A stretch of DNA of 64,000 bases from CAVZRC01 sp963777695. GTDB taxonomy: Bacteria > Planctomycetota > Planctomycetia > Isosphaerales > Isosphaeraceae. This document shows positions 26,193-35,815 of the stretch, in pieces. Numbering within the stretch: the first letter of the stretch is position 1; the number at the start of each line of letters is the position of its first letter. The notes beneath the pieces are model-generated. The model searched no databases. It worked only from the letters and a program-made list of their open reading frames with translations, and was not told the origin of the DNA. Both the position numbers and the translations under genes were made by a program. The stretch is from assembly GCA_963777695.1 (NCBI GenBank), contig CAVZRC010000001.1:1178001-1242000 (forward strand), in the 5' to 3' direction.

Positions 26193-27104
26193 CTACCGCG
26201 CCGGCACGCTCGTACAGGGCGTCTTGCGGTCGATGCGCTTGAGCAGGCCGGTGAGCACACGACCCGGGCCGATCTCGTAGAAGGTGTCGAAGCCGTCGGC
26301 CATCATCCGTCGCATCGAGTCTTCCCAACGCACTCCCTGGAGGACCTGCGCAACGAGCGTGCGGCGGATCTCATCCGGGTCGGGATGTGAGAGTGCGTTG
26401 ACGTTCGAGTACACGGGTATCCGGGGCGGGGTGATCTGAGTCCGGGACAGGACCTCGGCAAGCTGCTCGTCGGCCGGCTTCATGAGTTCCGAGTGGAAGG
26501 CGCCCGCGACGGCCAGCGGGACGACCTTCATGGCCCCCAGTTCGCTGGCGACGTCGGCCACGCGGGCGAGGGCCGATTCCTCTCCGGAGACCACGATATT
26601 CCCCGGCCCGAGCAGGTTGGCTTTCCAGAGGCGTCCCGCGGGGGCGACCCGTCAACAGAGCTCGTCGACCGCCGGTTCGTCGAGGCCGAGGACGCTCGTC
26701 ATTCCGCTGGGCCTCGCCGTGGCCGCGGCCTGCATGGCCTGGCCGCGCCGGCGGACGACCTGGAGCCCCGCATCGAAATCCATCGCGCCGGCGAACACCA
26801 GCGCGGTGTACTCTCCCAGGCTCAGTCCGGCCGCGCCCTCGCAGGACGCGACGAGGTCGGGATTGGTCTGCTTGAGGCTTTCCAGGGCCGCCAGGCTGGC
26901 CACGAAGATCGCCGGCTGGCTCACGTCGGTCGCTTCGAGTGACTCGGCCGGGCCCTCGATGCAGAGGCGCCTCAGATCGATCCCCAGGAGCTCGCCGGCG
27001 CGGTCGAACATCTCCCGGGCCGTGGGCAATTCCTGGTCGAGCTCGCGGCACATCCCCACCGACTGTGCCCCCTGACCGGGGAACAGGAACGCGACCTTGG
27101 CCAT
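26193..27104 (-). CDS. fabD: malonyl-CoA:ACP transacylase with one in-frame stop
   Basis: Loads malonate from CoA onto acyl carrier protein for fatty-acid synthesis. The start MAKVAFLFPGQGAQSVGM (ATG 27104) is the usual FabD beginning. The catalytic Ser lies in AAGLSLGEYTALV (family GxSxGE), and the later His in AVAGAFHSELM. At 26652-26654 the frame meets TGA within GAGCTCTGTTGACGGGTC, after DELC. Translation past it is in the same frame and matches the family at once (VAPAGRLWKANLLGPGNIVV), so nothing but this codon is wrong. Full length would be about 303 residues, as normal. Two compensating single-base errors (T gained, G lost) would turn GAG CGG into TGA CGG. The gene follows plsX by 96 bases, a conserved order; fabG and acpP are absent downstream. 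Confidence 0.9.
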
Positions 27105-27200
27105 GGGATTTTCTCCATCAATGTGCGCGATGAGACAGCGCCACAGCGTCACCATATGCCGCGGCAAAGAGCGTGGAAATCATCATTCCGTCTCGGTCAC

Positions 27201-28274
27201 TCAGCCCGAGGCCGATGCCGAAGGGGGTGGGACATCGGCACCGGATTCATCGGGCGCGGTCGTGGGTGCGCCTGCTAACTGTTCGACGATCCGGGTGCTG
27301 AGCCGTTCGGAGGCCATGTCTCCGGCGACGCGGAGGGCGTTCTTGATCGCCCGGACGCCGGAAGCTCCATGGCAGATGATGCAGGCGCCTCGGATGCCCA
27401 GGAGCGGGGCACCCCCGAACTCCTCGTACTCGAACCGGGTCTTGAGTCGCTTCAAGGTCGCGGCGATCTTCGGTCCGGCATCGCCGGGCAGGTCGGGCAT
27501 GAGCTGGGTGAGTTCTTGCTTCAACTCGGAGAACAGGAACTCGACGGCGCCCTCGCCGGCCTTCAGGAGCACGTTGCCAACGAACCCGTCGCAGATGACA
27601 ACGCGGACATGCCCTTCATAGATGTCGCGACCCTCGACGTTGCCGACGAACCGGCCGGACCACGGGCTGGCCTGATACATCGCGCACGTCGTGCGGGTGA
27701 GCTCGGTCCCCTTCTCGTCCTCCGTGCCGACGTTGAGGAGTCCGATCCGAGGAGTCGGCACGCCCAGGATCTCCTCGGCATAGATCGCCCCCATGACGCC
27801 GTACTGGTAGAGGTCCTCCGCCTTGGCGTTCATGTTGGCGCCGACGTCGATGATCACGATCGGCCCCTGATGCGACGGGAAGATCGCGGCGATGCCGGGT
27901 CGGCGGACGCCGGGTAGGAACATCTTCGCGTTGAACAGGGCCGAGGCCACCATCGCGCCGGTGTTGCCGGCCGAGACGACGGCCTGGACCTCTCCGGCAG
28001 CCATCATCCCCCAGCATCGCGAGATCGAATTGTCCCGCTTCTTTCTCAGCGCCTCGACCGGCTTCTCGTCCATGCCGATGGCCTGGCTGGCGTGGACGAT
28101 CGGCATCCGGTCCCGAGGGGCCCCCGGAACCTTGGCCAGCTCGACCTCGATCCGATCGCGGTCACCGACCAGGACCACGGTCAGGTCGGACAGGTCGGCG
28201 ACCGCCTCACAGGCTCCCGCGACGATCGGACCGGGAGCGAAATCCCCCCCCATCGCGTCCAAGGCTACGCGCAT
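27201..28274 (-). CDS. plsX: phosphate acyltransferase PlsX
   Basis: Makes acyl-phosphate from acyl-ACP for phospholipid synthesis, acting at the cytoplasmic membrane surface. The 357-residue frame begins MRVALDAMGGDFAP, the standard PlsX start, behind GGGAGAGG. Other family segments are VVLVGDRDRIE, VSAGNTGAMVASALF, PSHQGPIVIIDVGANMN, IGLLNVGTEDEKGTELT, VVICDGFVGNVLLKAGEG and FGGAPLLGIRGACIICHGAS. The C-terminal 30 residues are an Ala/Pro/Ser-rich tail beyond the usual end. It precedes fabD in the same direction. rpmF, often found upstream, is not seen. Confidence 0.96.
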   Translation of the reverse strand: MRVALDAMGGDFAPGPIVAGACEAVADLSDLTVVLVGDRDRIEVELAKVPGAPRDRMPIVHASQAIGMDEKPVEALRKKRDNSISRCWGMMAAGEVQAVVSAGNTGAMVASALFNAKMFLPGVRRPGIAAIFPSHQGPIVIIDVGANMNAKAEDLYQYGVMGAIYAEEILGVPTPRIGLLNVGTEDEKGTELTRTTCAMYQASPWSGRFVGNVEGRDIYEGHVRVVICDGFVGNVLLKAGEGAVEFLFSELKQELTQLMPDLPGDAGPKIAATLKRLKTRFEYEEFGGAPLLGIRGACIICHGASGVRAIKNALRVAGDMASERLSTRIVEQLAGAPTTAPDESGADVPPPSASASG

Positions 28275-28465
28275 CGCACCTCTCCCAGCATTGACGCCCC
28301 GTTCGCACGGAGTATATCACGTGTATCGAAAATGACGTCGGGATGCCGGAAGGCGGGATCAGCTCCCGCTTTCTGCATCCCGAATCCGTTGAACAGCTCG
28401 ACGAGAATAATCCATCCAGCGTCATGGTAGAAGGCGCCGCGCACGCCTGTCAAGCGGCGTGCGGC

Positions 28466-29257
28466 TCAACGACTCCCTCGGCGCACGATTCCCTCGGCCC
28501 AGGCGCGGTCGTCGCGCTTTCGGACCAGGGTGAGCGGTGAGCTATAGTCGATCAAGCGGCCATAGCGTCCCCGCTCGTAGGCCGTCGCGAAGACCGCGCC
28601 CAGGTCGAGCGCGACGTCGGGGTCCGGCGAAACCAGCGGGATGGGAATCGCCGGCAGGCGGTCGCGCATTGTCCAGGCGTAGACGTCACAATCGGGGCGG
28701 CGTTCGGTCCGCGCGACGATCGAATAATAGTCGGCGGGCGGCAGTTCCTGGTCCATCGGCAGGCGACTTCCACCCAGCATGAAGTCGAGCTCGATCAGGT
28801 GGCCCTTCTGACGGAGCAGCTTCCGTCGCTTATCCTGATACTCGGCGAATCCGTCGCCCATTTTATTGGTTGGCGAGAGCACTTCGATTAACGATACGGG
28901 GGCTTTCTTCGAAAGGCGTAGGATCTCTATCCAGACGTCGCGTACCTCCGTCCTCACTCGCGGTAACGGGATCAGCACCGGCTCGAGGGTCAGAGTTCCC
29001 CCCGCCGTCTTCGGACGTGCGGCACGCGAGCCGCGCTTTCCCTTCTCTCCGAGGATCGCCACGTCAGGGATGATGCGCTTGGATTCCCGTCTCGTGAGAT
29101 CCACCAGACGAACTTGCTCTCCAAGCTGTGCGACGTAGGACTTCGGCAGGATATCGTTGAGGAAATCGCAGAGATAGGTAACAAATCGCGGATGAAAGTC
29201 ACCCCAGTAGCCTTGTGCTTCCAGGTAGGGATCGATTCCGGGAAAAGGGCTGGGCAT
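28466..29257 (-). CDS. DUF4058 family protein
   Basis: A 263-residue cytoplasmic protein of the DUF4058 family, which is widespread in cyanobacteria and planctomycetes and has a nuclease-like fold prediction but no known role. The start MPSPFPGIDPYLE at ATG 29257 has AGGAGGAAA eleven bases upstream, and SPFPGMDPYLE is the hallmark beginning of the family. Further signatures are WGDFHPRFVTYLCDFLNDIL, PDVAILGE, IEVLSPTNKMGDG and YQDKRRKLLRQKGHLIELDF, where the family has the Glu/Asp/Lys pattern of a possible active site. No partner gene is evident; plsX lies 191 bases downstream. Confidence 0.9.
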   Translation of the reverse strand: MPSPFPGIDPYLEAQGYWGDFHPRFVTYLCDFLNDILPKSYVAQLGEQVRLVDLTRRESKRIIPDVAILGEKGKRGSRAARPKTAGGTLTLEPVLIPLPRVRTEVRDVWIEILRLSKKAPVSLIEVLSPTNKMGDGFAEYQDKRRKLLRQKGHLIELDFMLGGSRLPMDQELPPADYYSIVARTERRPDCDVYAWTMRDRLPAIPIPLVSPDPDVALDLGAVFATAYERGRYGRLIDYSSPLTLVRKRDDRAWAEGIVRRGSR

Positions 29258-29362
29258 GGTCGGTTTCCTCCTCGATCGACGCGACGTCGTCCGCATCAAG
29301 AATCGATTCTAATCCGCTGCGTGCGATCCGGGCAGTCGAGATCGACCTCGCACCACGAGCGA

Positions 29363-32075
29363 TCATGCGCACTCGGCCTGGGAGCGTTGTCCACGCCGCC
29401 GCACTGGCCCCAGCTCGACGCGGCTCAGCGCCTCCGCGCGGAGATGGCTCCTCGCCGCCTTGCGCACCTGGGCCGGCGTGATGCCCGCGATCCGATCGGG
29501 CCAGTCCTTCGGCTCGTCGAGCGGCAGTCCCCATCGTTCGAGCTCGAGGAGCCGCTCGGCTCGCTGCTCGACGGTCTGGAAGTCGAAGACCCAGGCGCCG
29601 GCCAGATATCGGCGGGCTCGGTCAACCTCGTCGTCGCCGAAGGCCCCCGAGCGCATGGCGCGGACTTGCTCCGTGACCGTCGCGACCACCCGCTCGGCCT
29701 CGTCGGGCATGGTCGCGGCATAGATCCGGAAAAGGCCCGGCAGCAGGTCGGCCGAGTCGGTGATGCCCCCGCCTATCGAATAGACCAGCCCCATCTCGTC
29801 GCGGAGGATCCGTCCGAGGCGATCGCTGAAGCCCGGCCCGCTGCCGAGGATGTGGTCGAGGACGACGAGGGCGTCGTAGTCGGGATGATTGCGGGCCACG
29901 CCGAGGTGTCCCAGGAGGATATGGACCTGATCCCCCGGATGCTGGATGCGACGGACGCGCGGACGGCCCTTCCGCGGCAGGGGAGGGTATGGGATTGGCG
30001 CGCGGCCGCTGGCGGGCCAGTCGCCGAATCGCGCGGAGACCAATCGGACCAGCCGACGCGCATCGAAGTCTCCGGCGACGACGAGGATCGTCCGATCGGG
30101 CGTGAAATGGCGTCCGTGGTGGTCCAGGACGTCTAGCCGGGTCAGGCGGGCCAGTTCTCGGATCCCGCCTCGCGGATCGCGGCCCATCGGGTGCGCCCCG
30201 TAGATCAGGCCGCGGAAGCTGAGGTCGGCCCGGAAGGCCGGATCGTCAAGGTCGCCGCGGAGCTCGGCACCGATCCGGCGCGAGACACGGCCGATCGCGC
30301 CGGCCGGGAACGCCGGATACCTCGCCACGTCGGCGAGGAGCTCCATCGCCATCGCCAGGTCCTCCGATCGGACTCGGACCGAGCCCCCTGTCGACCCCAC
30401 CTCGAGCGACCCGCCGGCATCTTCGATCGTCTGCGCCAGCACCTCCGCCGTGCGATTGGCCGTCCCCTCCTCCAGCATCCGCCCCGTAAGCGCGGCGAGC
30501 CCCGGCTTGGCCTCGCGAACGCTCCCGGCATCGACATAAAGTTCGATCGCAATGACGCCGGTGCCCGGCCGACGCTCGTAGACCAGTCGCAGTCCGTTCT
30601 CCAGGACGATCCGGCGCGGCCGATAGTCCTCGAGCCGTGAGCTGCCTTCCGGAATCCCCAGCGGCAAAGCGGGAGCCGCCACCGTCCGTTCCGGCTCCCC
30701 GGAGGCCACCCGCCCCGGCATCGGCACATCCGGCAACCCGGACACGGGGATGAGTGGTACGTCGGTCGTCAGGGCTTCCACCGGCTCGGCGACCGCCCGC
30801 GGTAACGACCAGCCGACGGTGAGACTCACTTCGGCCAGATAAGTCGCGGCCGCGAGACGGATCGCGTCCCCGTCGACGGCCATGGCGGTCCGATGTTCGG
30901 CCGGCCAGCTCCGCCAGTCACCCCAGAGCGCCGCGTTGCCGAGGCCGGCGGCCAGGCTCGTCAGCTCCTCCTGCTCCCATCGCCAGGCCGCTTCGAGGCG
31001 GTGACAGGAACGCAACAGCTCGTCGTCCGTCGGCCCGCGCTGGGCCAGGCTGACCAGCTCGCGGCGGATGCGTGCTTCGAGGTCCGCGGGATCGGCGTCC
31101 GGGTCGGCCTCGAGCTGGATGAAGAACTGCCCCCCGCGTTGCGAGGCCGAGTGCGATGCCTCCACCCATGTCGCCGCCGCGTCCGACTCGACCAGCGATT
31201 GCCAGAGCCGCGAGCGACGTCCGCAGCAGAGTAAGTCCGCGAGCACATCCAGCGCCGGCGTGTCGACGTGGCCCCGGGGCACGGTACGCCAGCCGAAGAC
31301 TCCGCGCTACCCCGTCGGCCTCGATCATCGTGAAATCGCGACGGCCCGACTGCCCGGGCTCGACGATCTCCGTCCTCCGGCGCGGGCCCAGCCCCGCCGG
31401 GATGCGCTCGAAGGCGCGGGCGATCCGGTCGAGGGTCCGTTCGGGATGGATGTCGCCCACGACGACCAGGACGGCGCCATCCGGCCGGTAGTGCTCACCG
31501 TAAAAGCCCGAGAGATCCTCGAGGGTAATCCGTGACGCGTCATCGGGCCAGCCGAGGATGGGATTGCGGTAGGGATGGCGCAGGTAGGTCAGGGCCAGGT
31601 GATTCTGGTCGAGCCGGCCCTGGGGTGAGTTGAGCTCGCGCGCGCGCTCCTCGCCGATCACCCGACGCTCGAGCTCGACCTCACTTCGGTCGAACTGGAT
31701 CCCGCGCATCCGGTCGGCTTCGATCGCCAGGGCGAGCTCCCAGCGATCCGACGGGAACGCGAACCAGTAATGCGTGCTGTCCTCGCCCGTCTCGGCGTTG
31801 CACTGGCCGGCCGATGCGGAGACCAGGCGGTCGATCTGCCCCTTCGGAAACTGCTCGGTCCCCTTGAAGAGCATATGTTCGACGAAGTGCGCCAGCCCCG
31901 ACAATCCCTGCGGCTCGTCGAAAGAACCGACCGGATAGTAGAGGTCGGACACGACGATCGGCGCACCGCGGCGCGGCAGTACCAGGGCTTTCAATCCGTT
32001 GTCCAGCACGCGCTCGAAGACCGGCAGGTCACAGCCAATTTCGCCCGCGAGGCTTCGGTCGAGATGTCGGGCCAT
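29363..32075 (-). CDS. M16 (insulinase/pitrilysin) family zinc peptidase, frame broken once
   Basis: A two-lobed metallopeptidase of about 903 residues. The N-terminal frame from ATG 32075 contains the inverted zinc motif HFVEHMLFKG (HxxEH) with the downstream Glu in VELERRVIGEE. Near 31282 the frame changes at CTGGCGTACCGTGCCCCGG; dropping one base, or restoring two, joins LRLAY to VPRGHVDTPALDVLADLL, the expected family sequence. The second frame then carries the rest of the first lobe and a second M16 lobe (from about RRIVLENGLRLVYERRPGTG), which lacks HxxEH, as is usual for the inactive lobe. No clear signal peptide is present. It lies between DUF4058 and xisI, all on the minus strand. 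The substrate is unknown. Confidence 0.9.
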
Positions 32076-32169
32076 GGCTGTTCCCCGCTATCGTCGAAAC
32101 ATCGGCATGGCCCAACCCGGGCTACTCGGCACGCCGTCGATCCGCTGTCCCGGAGGAGTCTTCGGGACA

Positions 32170-32505
32170 TCAATTCACGGCGAAATCGGTGAATTTTCGC
32201 TTGAACGGAGATTGGAAGGCCAGAACAATATCGGCCTTGGGTACTCCGGCAGCGACGAGCCGGTTGGCGATGCCTTCCTCGGTCCCATCGTGCTGGATCC
32301 AGATCTTGTCGTCCCTGATGTCCACATGCAGCACGCTGCCGTGAATCCGATGCTGGCCGTTCCATCCCACGCTCATCAGTTGATAGTGACCCTGGGCCGG
32401 GAGGAAGATCTTCTCGACCTCGACCTCGCCGTAGGATGGCTTGTAGGCACTATATTCGCGAAGGATCTCCTCGATCATTGCTCCGTATCGCGCTGCCTTA
32501 TCCAT
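32170..32505 (-). CDS. XisI-family protein
   Basis: A 111-residue member of the XisI family, named from a factor controlling excision of the fdxN element in Anabaena and found mostly in cyanobacteria. Family features are the start MDKAARYGAMIEEILREY, YQLMSVGWNGQHRIHGSVLH, VDIRDDKIWIQHDGTEEGIA and the end VLAFQSPFKRKFTDFAV. It overlaps the 3' end of xisH by 31 bases, so the two are translationally coupled. There is no nitrogen-fixation element or site-specific recombinase around, so the pair must do something other than fdxN excision here. Confidence 0.9.
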   Translation of the reverse strand: MDKAARYGAMIEEILREYSAYKPSYGEVEVEKIFLPAQGHYQLMSVGWNGQHRIHGSVLHVDIRDDKIWIQHDGTEEGIANRLVAAGVPKADIVLAFQSPFKRKFTDFAVN

Positions 32506-32909
32506 TGGACCAGAGCCTCCGACTCGGGATCGTAAACGATGAGATGAACTCCATGACGTTGGACCGAGGTCCGCGTGAAAAGCAAGGAAAAAAACGTATC
32601 GAAGGCGTCGGCGGGCACGGCCAGGTAAAGGACGCGGCCGGGATCCTCCTTCTCCAGGACCATGCGATAGTGGAGGAACTGCCCGAGTGCCGAATGAAAC
32701 TCCGTGACCATCGATGGGCCCGTGAAGGTCTTGACCTCGATCGCGATACGCTGATCCCCTCTCTCGGCGCCGAGAAGTTTTTCCGCGGCTATGTCAATGT
32801 ACTGATCGATGCCGCCGAACTGGACGAAGTAGGGATCGGCTGTGATCGTCCAGCCTTCCTTGACCAAACCTCGCTTCACGGCCTCATGGAACACGTCGTG
32901 AGCCGGCAT
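32475..32909 (-). CDS. XisH-family protein with a PD-(D/E)XK nuclease-like core
   Basis: A 144-residue XisH-family protein. MPAHDVFHEAVKRGLVKEGW is the standard beginning. The nuclease-like core is visible as DIAAEKLLGAERGDQRIAIE followed by VKTF, that is Asp ... Glu-Val-Lys, then FHSALGQFLHYRMVLE with the Gln-x-x-x-Tyr often found in this fold. A GGAGG site ten bases before the ATG and an extended -10 promoter (32948-32956) support the start. It forms an overlapping pair with xisI. In cyanobacteria such pairs are numerous and unexplained; a DNA-processing or toxin-antitoxin-like role is conjecture. Confidence 0.9.
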   Translation of the reverse strand: MPAHDVFHEAVKRGLVKEGWTITADPYFVQFGGIDQYIDIAAEKLLGAERGDQRIAIEVKTFTGPSMVTEFHSALGQFLHYRMVLEKEDPGRVLYLAVPADAFDTFFSLLFTRTSVQRHGVHLIVYDPESEALVQWIRQRDTEQ

Positions 32910-32947
32910 TCTTGAAGGACCTCCACGTCCACGACTTCCTGTTTAAG

Positions 32948-32956
32948 ATTATATCA
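32948..32956 (-). promoter_or_regulatory. extended -10 promoter for xisH-xisI
   Basis: TGATATAAT on the minus strand is a perfect TGnTATAAT extended -10 element, placing transcription start near 32941, about 32 bases before the xisH ATG. No -35 box at proper distance is evident; extended -10 promoters can work without one. Confidence 0.5.
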
Positions 32957-33092
32957 TGCCCCGTCAACGCACGGCGATCCGTCGCGGAATCCCAGTGGAA
33001 GGAGTCACGCCGCGGCCGAGAATTCGAGGCGAGGGCCCACAAGGTCGCACGTCTGCTTCTTGGTGTACAGAAATCAATTTTCGATCTTGCTC

Positions 33093-33121
33093 TTGAACGG
33101 ATTCGGTCCAATCCTAACAAT
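33093..33121 (+). promoter_or_regulatory. possible promoter for the SRP RNA gene
   Basis: TTGAAC (33093-33098), a 17-base spacer and AACAAT (33116-33121) would start transcription near 33128, about 30 bases before the mature SRP RNA 5' end, comparable to the short processed leader of bacterial 4.5S RNA. The -10 match is only moderate. Confidence 0.35.
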
Positions 33122-33160
33122 ATTCTTTCCACCTTTGCCTGTCCACGAGGCGGAGGTCAG

Positions 33161-33271
33161 GGTGAGTCGGGGGGGACCCGGGCAATGGGGGTTTGTGAAC
33201 CTGGTCAGGGGGGGAACTCAGCAGCCATAAGCAACACCCTCATGTGCCTGGGAGAACCTCCCCGGCTCACC
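33161..33271 (+). ncRNA. ffs: signal recognition particle RNA, small bacterial (4.5S) type
   Basis: The RNA partner of Ffh in co-translational membrane targeting. The ends GGTGAGTCGGGGG and CCCCCGGCTCACC (plus wobble) form the long terminal stem. The conserved core is read as GTGAACCTGGTCAGG, then a small stem GGG/CTC closing a GGAA tetraloop, then AGCAGCCATAAGCAAC. This is helix 8 with the asymmetric loop that binds Ffh, in its near-universal form. The length of about 111 bases fits the short bacterial type without an Alu domain. It lies 125 bases upstream of dnaX, the conserved ffs-dnaX neighbourhood. Exact ends are estimated from the stem. Confidence 0.9.
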
Positions 33272-33396
33272 CCGGCCTCTGCTCGTGCGGCGACCGGGGA
33301 CGATCATCGAGGACTCCATCGGAGGAGATCCGAGTCGAGATGAAGCTCGGAGGGCCGATGGGCGACCTCCAAAGTAACATGGATTGATAAGCCACG

Positions 33397-35328
33397 ATGG
33401 AGCGCGCCCGAGTGGCCCCTGCTGCCGGATCGAAAAATCGATCGAATCCCATCGATCCCATCCCGGAGCCGACCGGTGATCGCTCGCTGGCGCGCCCTTC
33501 GACCGAGCCGTACACCGTCGTGGCGCACCGGTACCGGCCCCAGAGATTCGAGGACGTGGTCGGTCAAGACCACGTGGTCCGCGCCTTACGGAATGCGATC
33601 CGGCTGAATCGGATCGCCCAGGCCTACCTGTTCTGCGGGACGCGAGGGGTCGGCAAGACCACGATGGCCCGCATCTTCGCCAAGTGCCTCAACTGCGTCA
33701 AAGGGCCGACCGAGGAGCCCTGCCAGGTCTGCGACATCTGCCAGTCGATCGCGCAGGGCCAGGACGTTGACGTCATCGAGATCGACGGGGCCAGCAATAA
33801 CGGCGTCGAGCAGGTCCGCGAGCTCCGGCAGAATGCCGGGCTGCGTCCCAGCCGGGCGCGGTTCAAGATTTATTACATCGACGAAGTGCACATGCTCTCG
33901 ACCGGGGCGTTCAACGCCCTGTTGAAGACCCTCGAGGAGCCGCCGCCCCACGTCAAGTTCTTCTTCGCGACGACGGAGGCGAACAAGATCCCGATCACGG
34001 TCCTCTCGCGATGCCAGCGGTTCGATCTCGCGGGGATCACGCCCGATGTGATCGGCAAGACGCTGGCCGAGATCTGTGCCCTGGAAGGTGTGGCCGCCGA
34101 GCCCGAGTGCACTCCAGATCGTCGCCCGACTGCGCGTCCGGCTCGCTCCGCGATGCCCAGTCGCTCCTGGACCGACTCCTGGCCTCCGGCAGCGCCGGCC
34201 TGACGGTCGAGATTGTCCACTCCCTCCTCGGTACGGCCAGCGACGAACGGTTGCTGGCGATGCTCGAGGCCCTCGCCGACCACGACGCCGCGGGCGCCCT
34301 GAACATGCTGGAAGAGGCGGCCAATGAGGGCGTCCAGCCGGCCGAGTTGCTCGGCGGACTGCTCGACTTCCTCCGCGACGGGCTGATGCTGTCCCTGGGC
34401 GCCGACGCGATCCTCCTGTCCGTCACGCCGCGACAGCGCCCCCGGCTCGATCGCATCGTCGCCCGATGGCCGGTTGACTCGATGCTAGCCGCCCTCCAGA
34501 TCCTGGCCGAACATCGGACACGGTTGCGCGGGAGCCTGCACGGGAGGCTGCTGGTCGAGATGGCCCTGGTGCGCGTCGCGAGGTTGGAGGACATGGCGAC
34601 GCTCGATTCGCTCGTCGAACGGCTGTCGGCGCTTCGAGTCCGGCGCACCGCCCATCCGGAGGCCGGAGGCCACGGGCGTAAAAAAAAAGCCCGTGATGAG
34701 TGAAGTCGCCGGTCTAGCACCGGTGCCTTCAACGGCGGCCGTTCCCGCGGAATCCAGATCGACATCGGTTGTCGCGGCCATGCCCGACGGTGCGGCTGCC
34801 GAGGGTCGATCGGCCCCCAGCAGCGGCGCCGATGCGGTCCGAACCGACCGTCACCCTCTCGGCGCGGCACGACCGGCCCCGTCTGTCGAGGCTTCGGCCA
34901 TCCCACCATCTGCGGATCGCATTCCGTTCGATCTGGAAACCATCCGGAAGCTCTGGCCCCAAATCCTCGCCAAGCTACCGGCCACCCTGGTCTGGCGGCT
35001 CACCCAGGTGGAGCCCGCCGCCGTCGAGGAACCGGATGTCCTGGTCATCACGCCGAAGTCGGGGTACAATACCATCGAGGTCGCTCTCGGTTCGGAGATC
35101 CTCGAGAGCCTCGGACGTGGCATCCAGCAACTGATCCATCGGCATGTGACGATTCGCTTCGATCGACCCGCCGTCGGGCGGAATTCAACGCCCGAGACGC
35201 CTCCGACCGAATCCCGGAGGGCCGATGCCTTGATGGTCGATCCCTTGATCCAGAAGGTCGTTGAGCTCTTCGAGGCACGCACGGTGCAACTGGATTACGA
35301 CGAGCCGGACGCAACGCCTTCCGCATGA
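33397..35328 (+). CDS. dnaX: DNA polymerase III clamp-loader subunit tau/gamma, with a probable slippage site
   Basis: ATPase subunit of the replication clamp loader. The first frame has HRYRPQRFEDVVGQDHVVRA, the Walker A motif GTRGVGKTTMAR, a Cys zinc site (CLNC...CQVCDIC), IYYIDEVHML and the SRC arginine-finger motif TVLSRCQRFD. Between about 34110 and 34130 two single-base gains (near GAGTGCACTC and ACTGCGCGTCC) shift the frame; removing them yields ALQIVARLASGSLRDAQSLL, so these look like sequence errors. The middle frame runs to a TGA at 34701-34703, just after nine A's. With one A fewer, or two more, reading continues into 34704-35328, a C-terminal tau-type domain (LWPQILAKLPATLVWRL ... 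DPLIQKVVELFEARTVQLDY). Full length is about 642 residues; the short form would end in RKKKARDE. ybaB and recR follow. Confidence 0.93.
34671..34703 (+). promoter_or_regulatory. A9 slippage site in a hairpin loop, followed by a stop (dnaX recoding signal)
   Basis: CACGGGC (34671-34677) and GCCCGTG (34689-34695) form a perfect 7-bp stem. The loop is GT plus nine A's (34680-34688), and a zero-frame TGA follows at 34701-34703. Slippage by minus one or plus two A's opens the frame for the whole C-terminal domain. Thermus dnaX uses a run of nine A's for transcriptional slippage, and E. coli dnaX uses an A-rich slippery site with a downstream hairpin. A homopolymer miscall is the alternative. Confidence 0.55.
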
Positions 35329-35441
35329 GCCGGCCCTCTCTTTCGGCGTGCGGCCATGACCGATCGGGGCGACATTCGTCATGGCCGGCGTAGCCCTGGG
35401 GCCGCACGGCCCCAGGGTCTGACCCCTAACAGCAAGAGCGA

Positions 35442-35813
35442 ATGACCGTGTTCAATAAACTCGGAATGCTCGCGGACCTGATGGGCAATGCCGGCAAACT
35501 TCGCGAGTCGTTCGACAAGGCGCTCGAATCGCTGGGCCAGGTCGAGGTCGAGGGCAGCTCCGGCGGCGGTACCGTCACGGCGAAGGTCAATGGGCGCCTC
35601 GAAGTGGTCTCGGTGCGGATCGACCCGTCGCTCCTCGCCCAACCCGACGCCGAGCTGCTGGAAGACCTGATCGCCGCGGCCGTGAACGCCGGCCTGATCA
35701 AGGCTCGCGAGGCCGCCGCACAATCGCTATCGAGCCTGACCGGCGGCCTGCCAATGGGACTGTTCCCCGGTCTCGGGGGCAGCCCGGCTCCCGGCGGCGA
35801 TGGGGGAAGGTGA
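35442..35813 (+). CDS. YbaB/EbfC family nucleoid-associated protein
   Basis: A 123-residue small DNA-binding protein of the YbaB family, which forms dimers with a tweezer shape. The N-terminal helix (LADLMGNAGKLRESFDKALE) precedes the conserved centre VEVEGSSGGGTVTAKVNGRL and EVVSVRIDPSLL, followed by AELLEDLIAAAVNAGLIKAR, as in all members. The C-terminus is Gly/Pro-rich and longer than in E. coli. The gene stands in its conserved position between dnaX and recR; its TGA is two bases from the recR ATG I prefer, and it overlaps an alternative recR GTG, so the two are translationally coupled. Confidence 0.94.
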   Translation: MTVFNKLGMLADLMGNAGKLRESFDKALESLGQVEVEGSSGGGTVTAKVNGRLEVVSVRIDPSLLAQPDAELLEDLIAAAVNAGLIKAREAAAQSLSSLTGGLPMGLFPGLGGSPAPGGDGGR

Positions 35814-35815
35814 CC

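Noticed and set aside
26652..26654. Selenocysteine codon in fabD
   Set aside because: The residue is not part of the active site, relatives of FabD have ordinary residues there, and no convincing SECIS hairpin follows. A double sequencing error is simpler.
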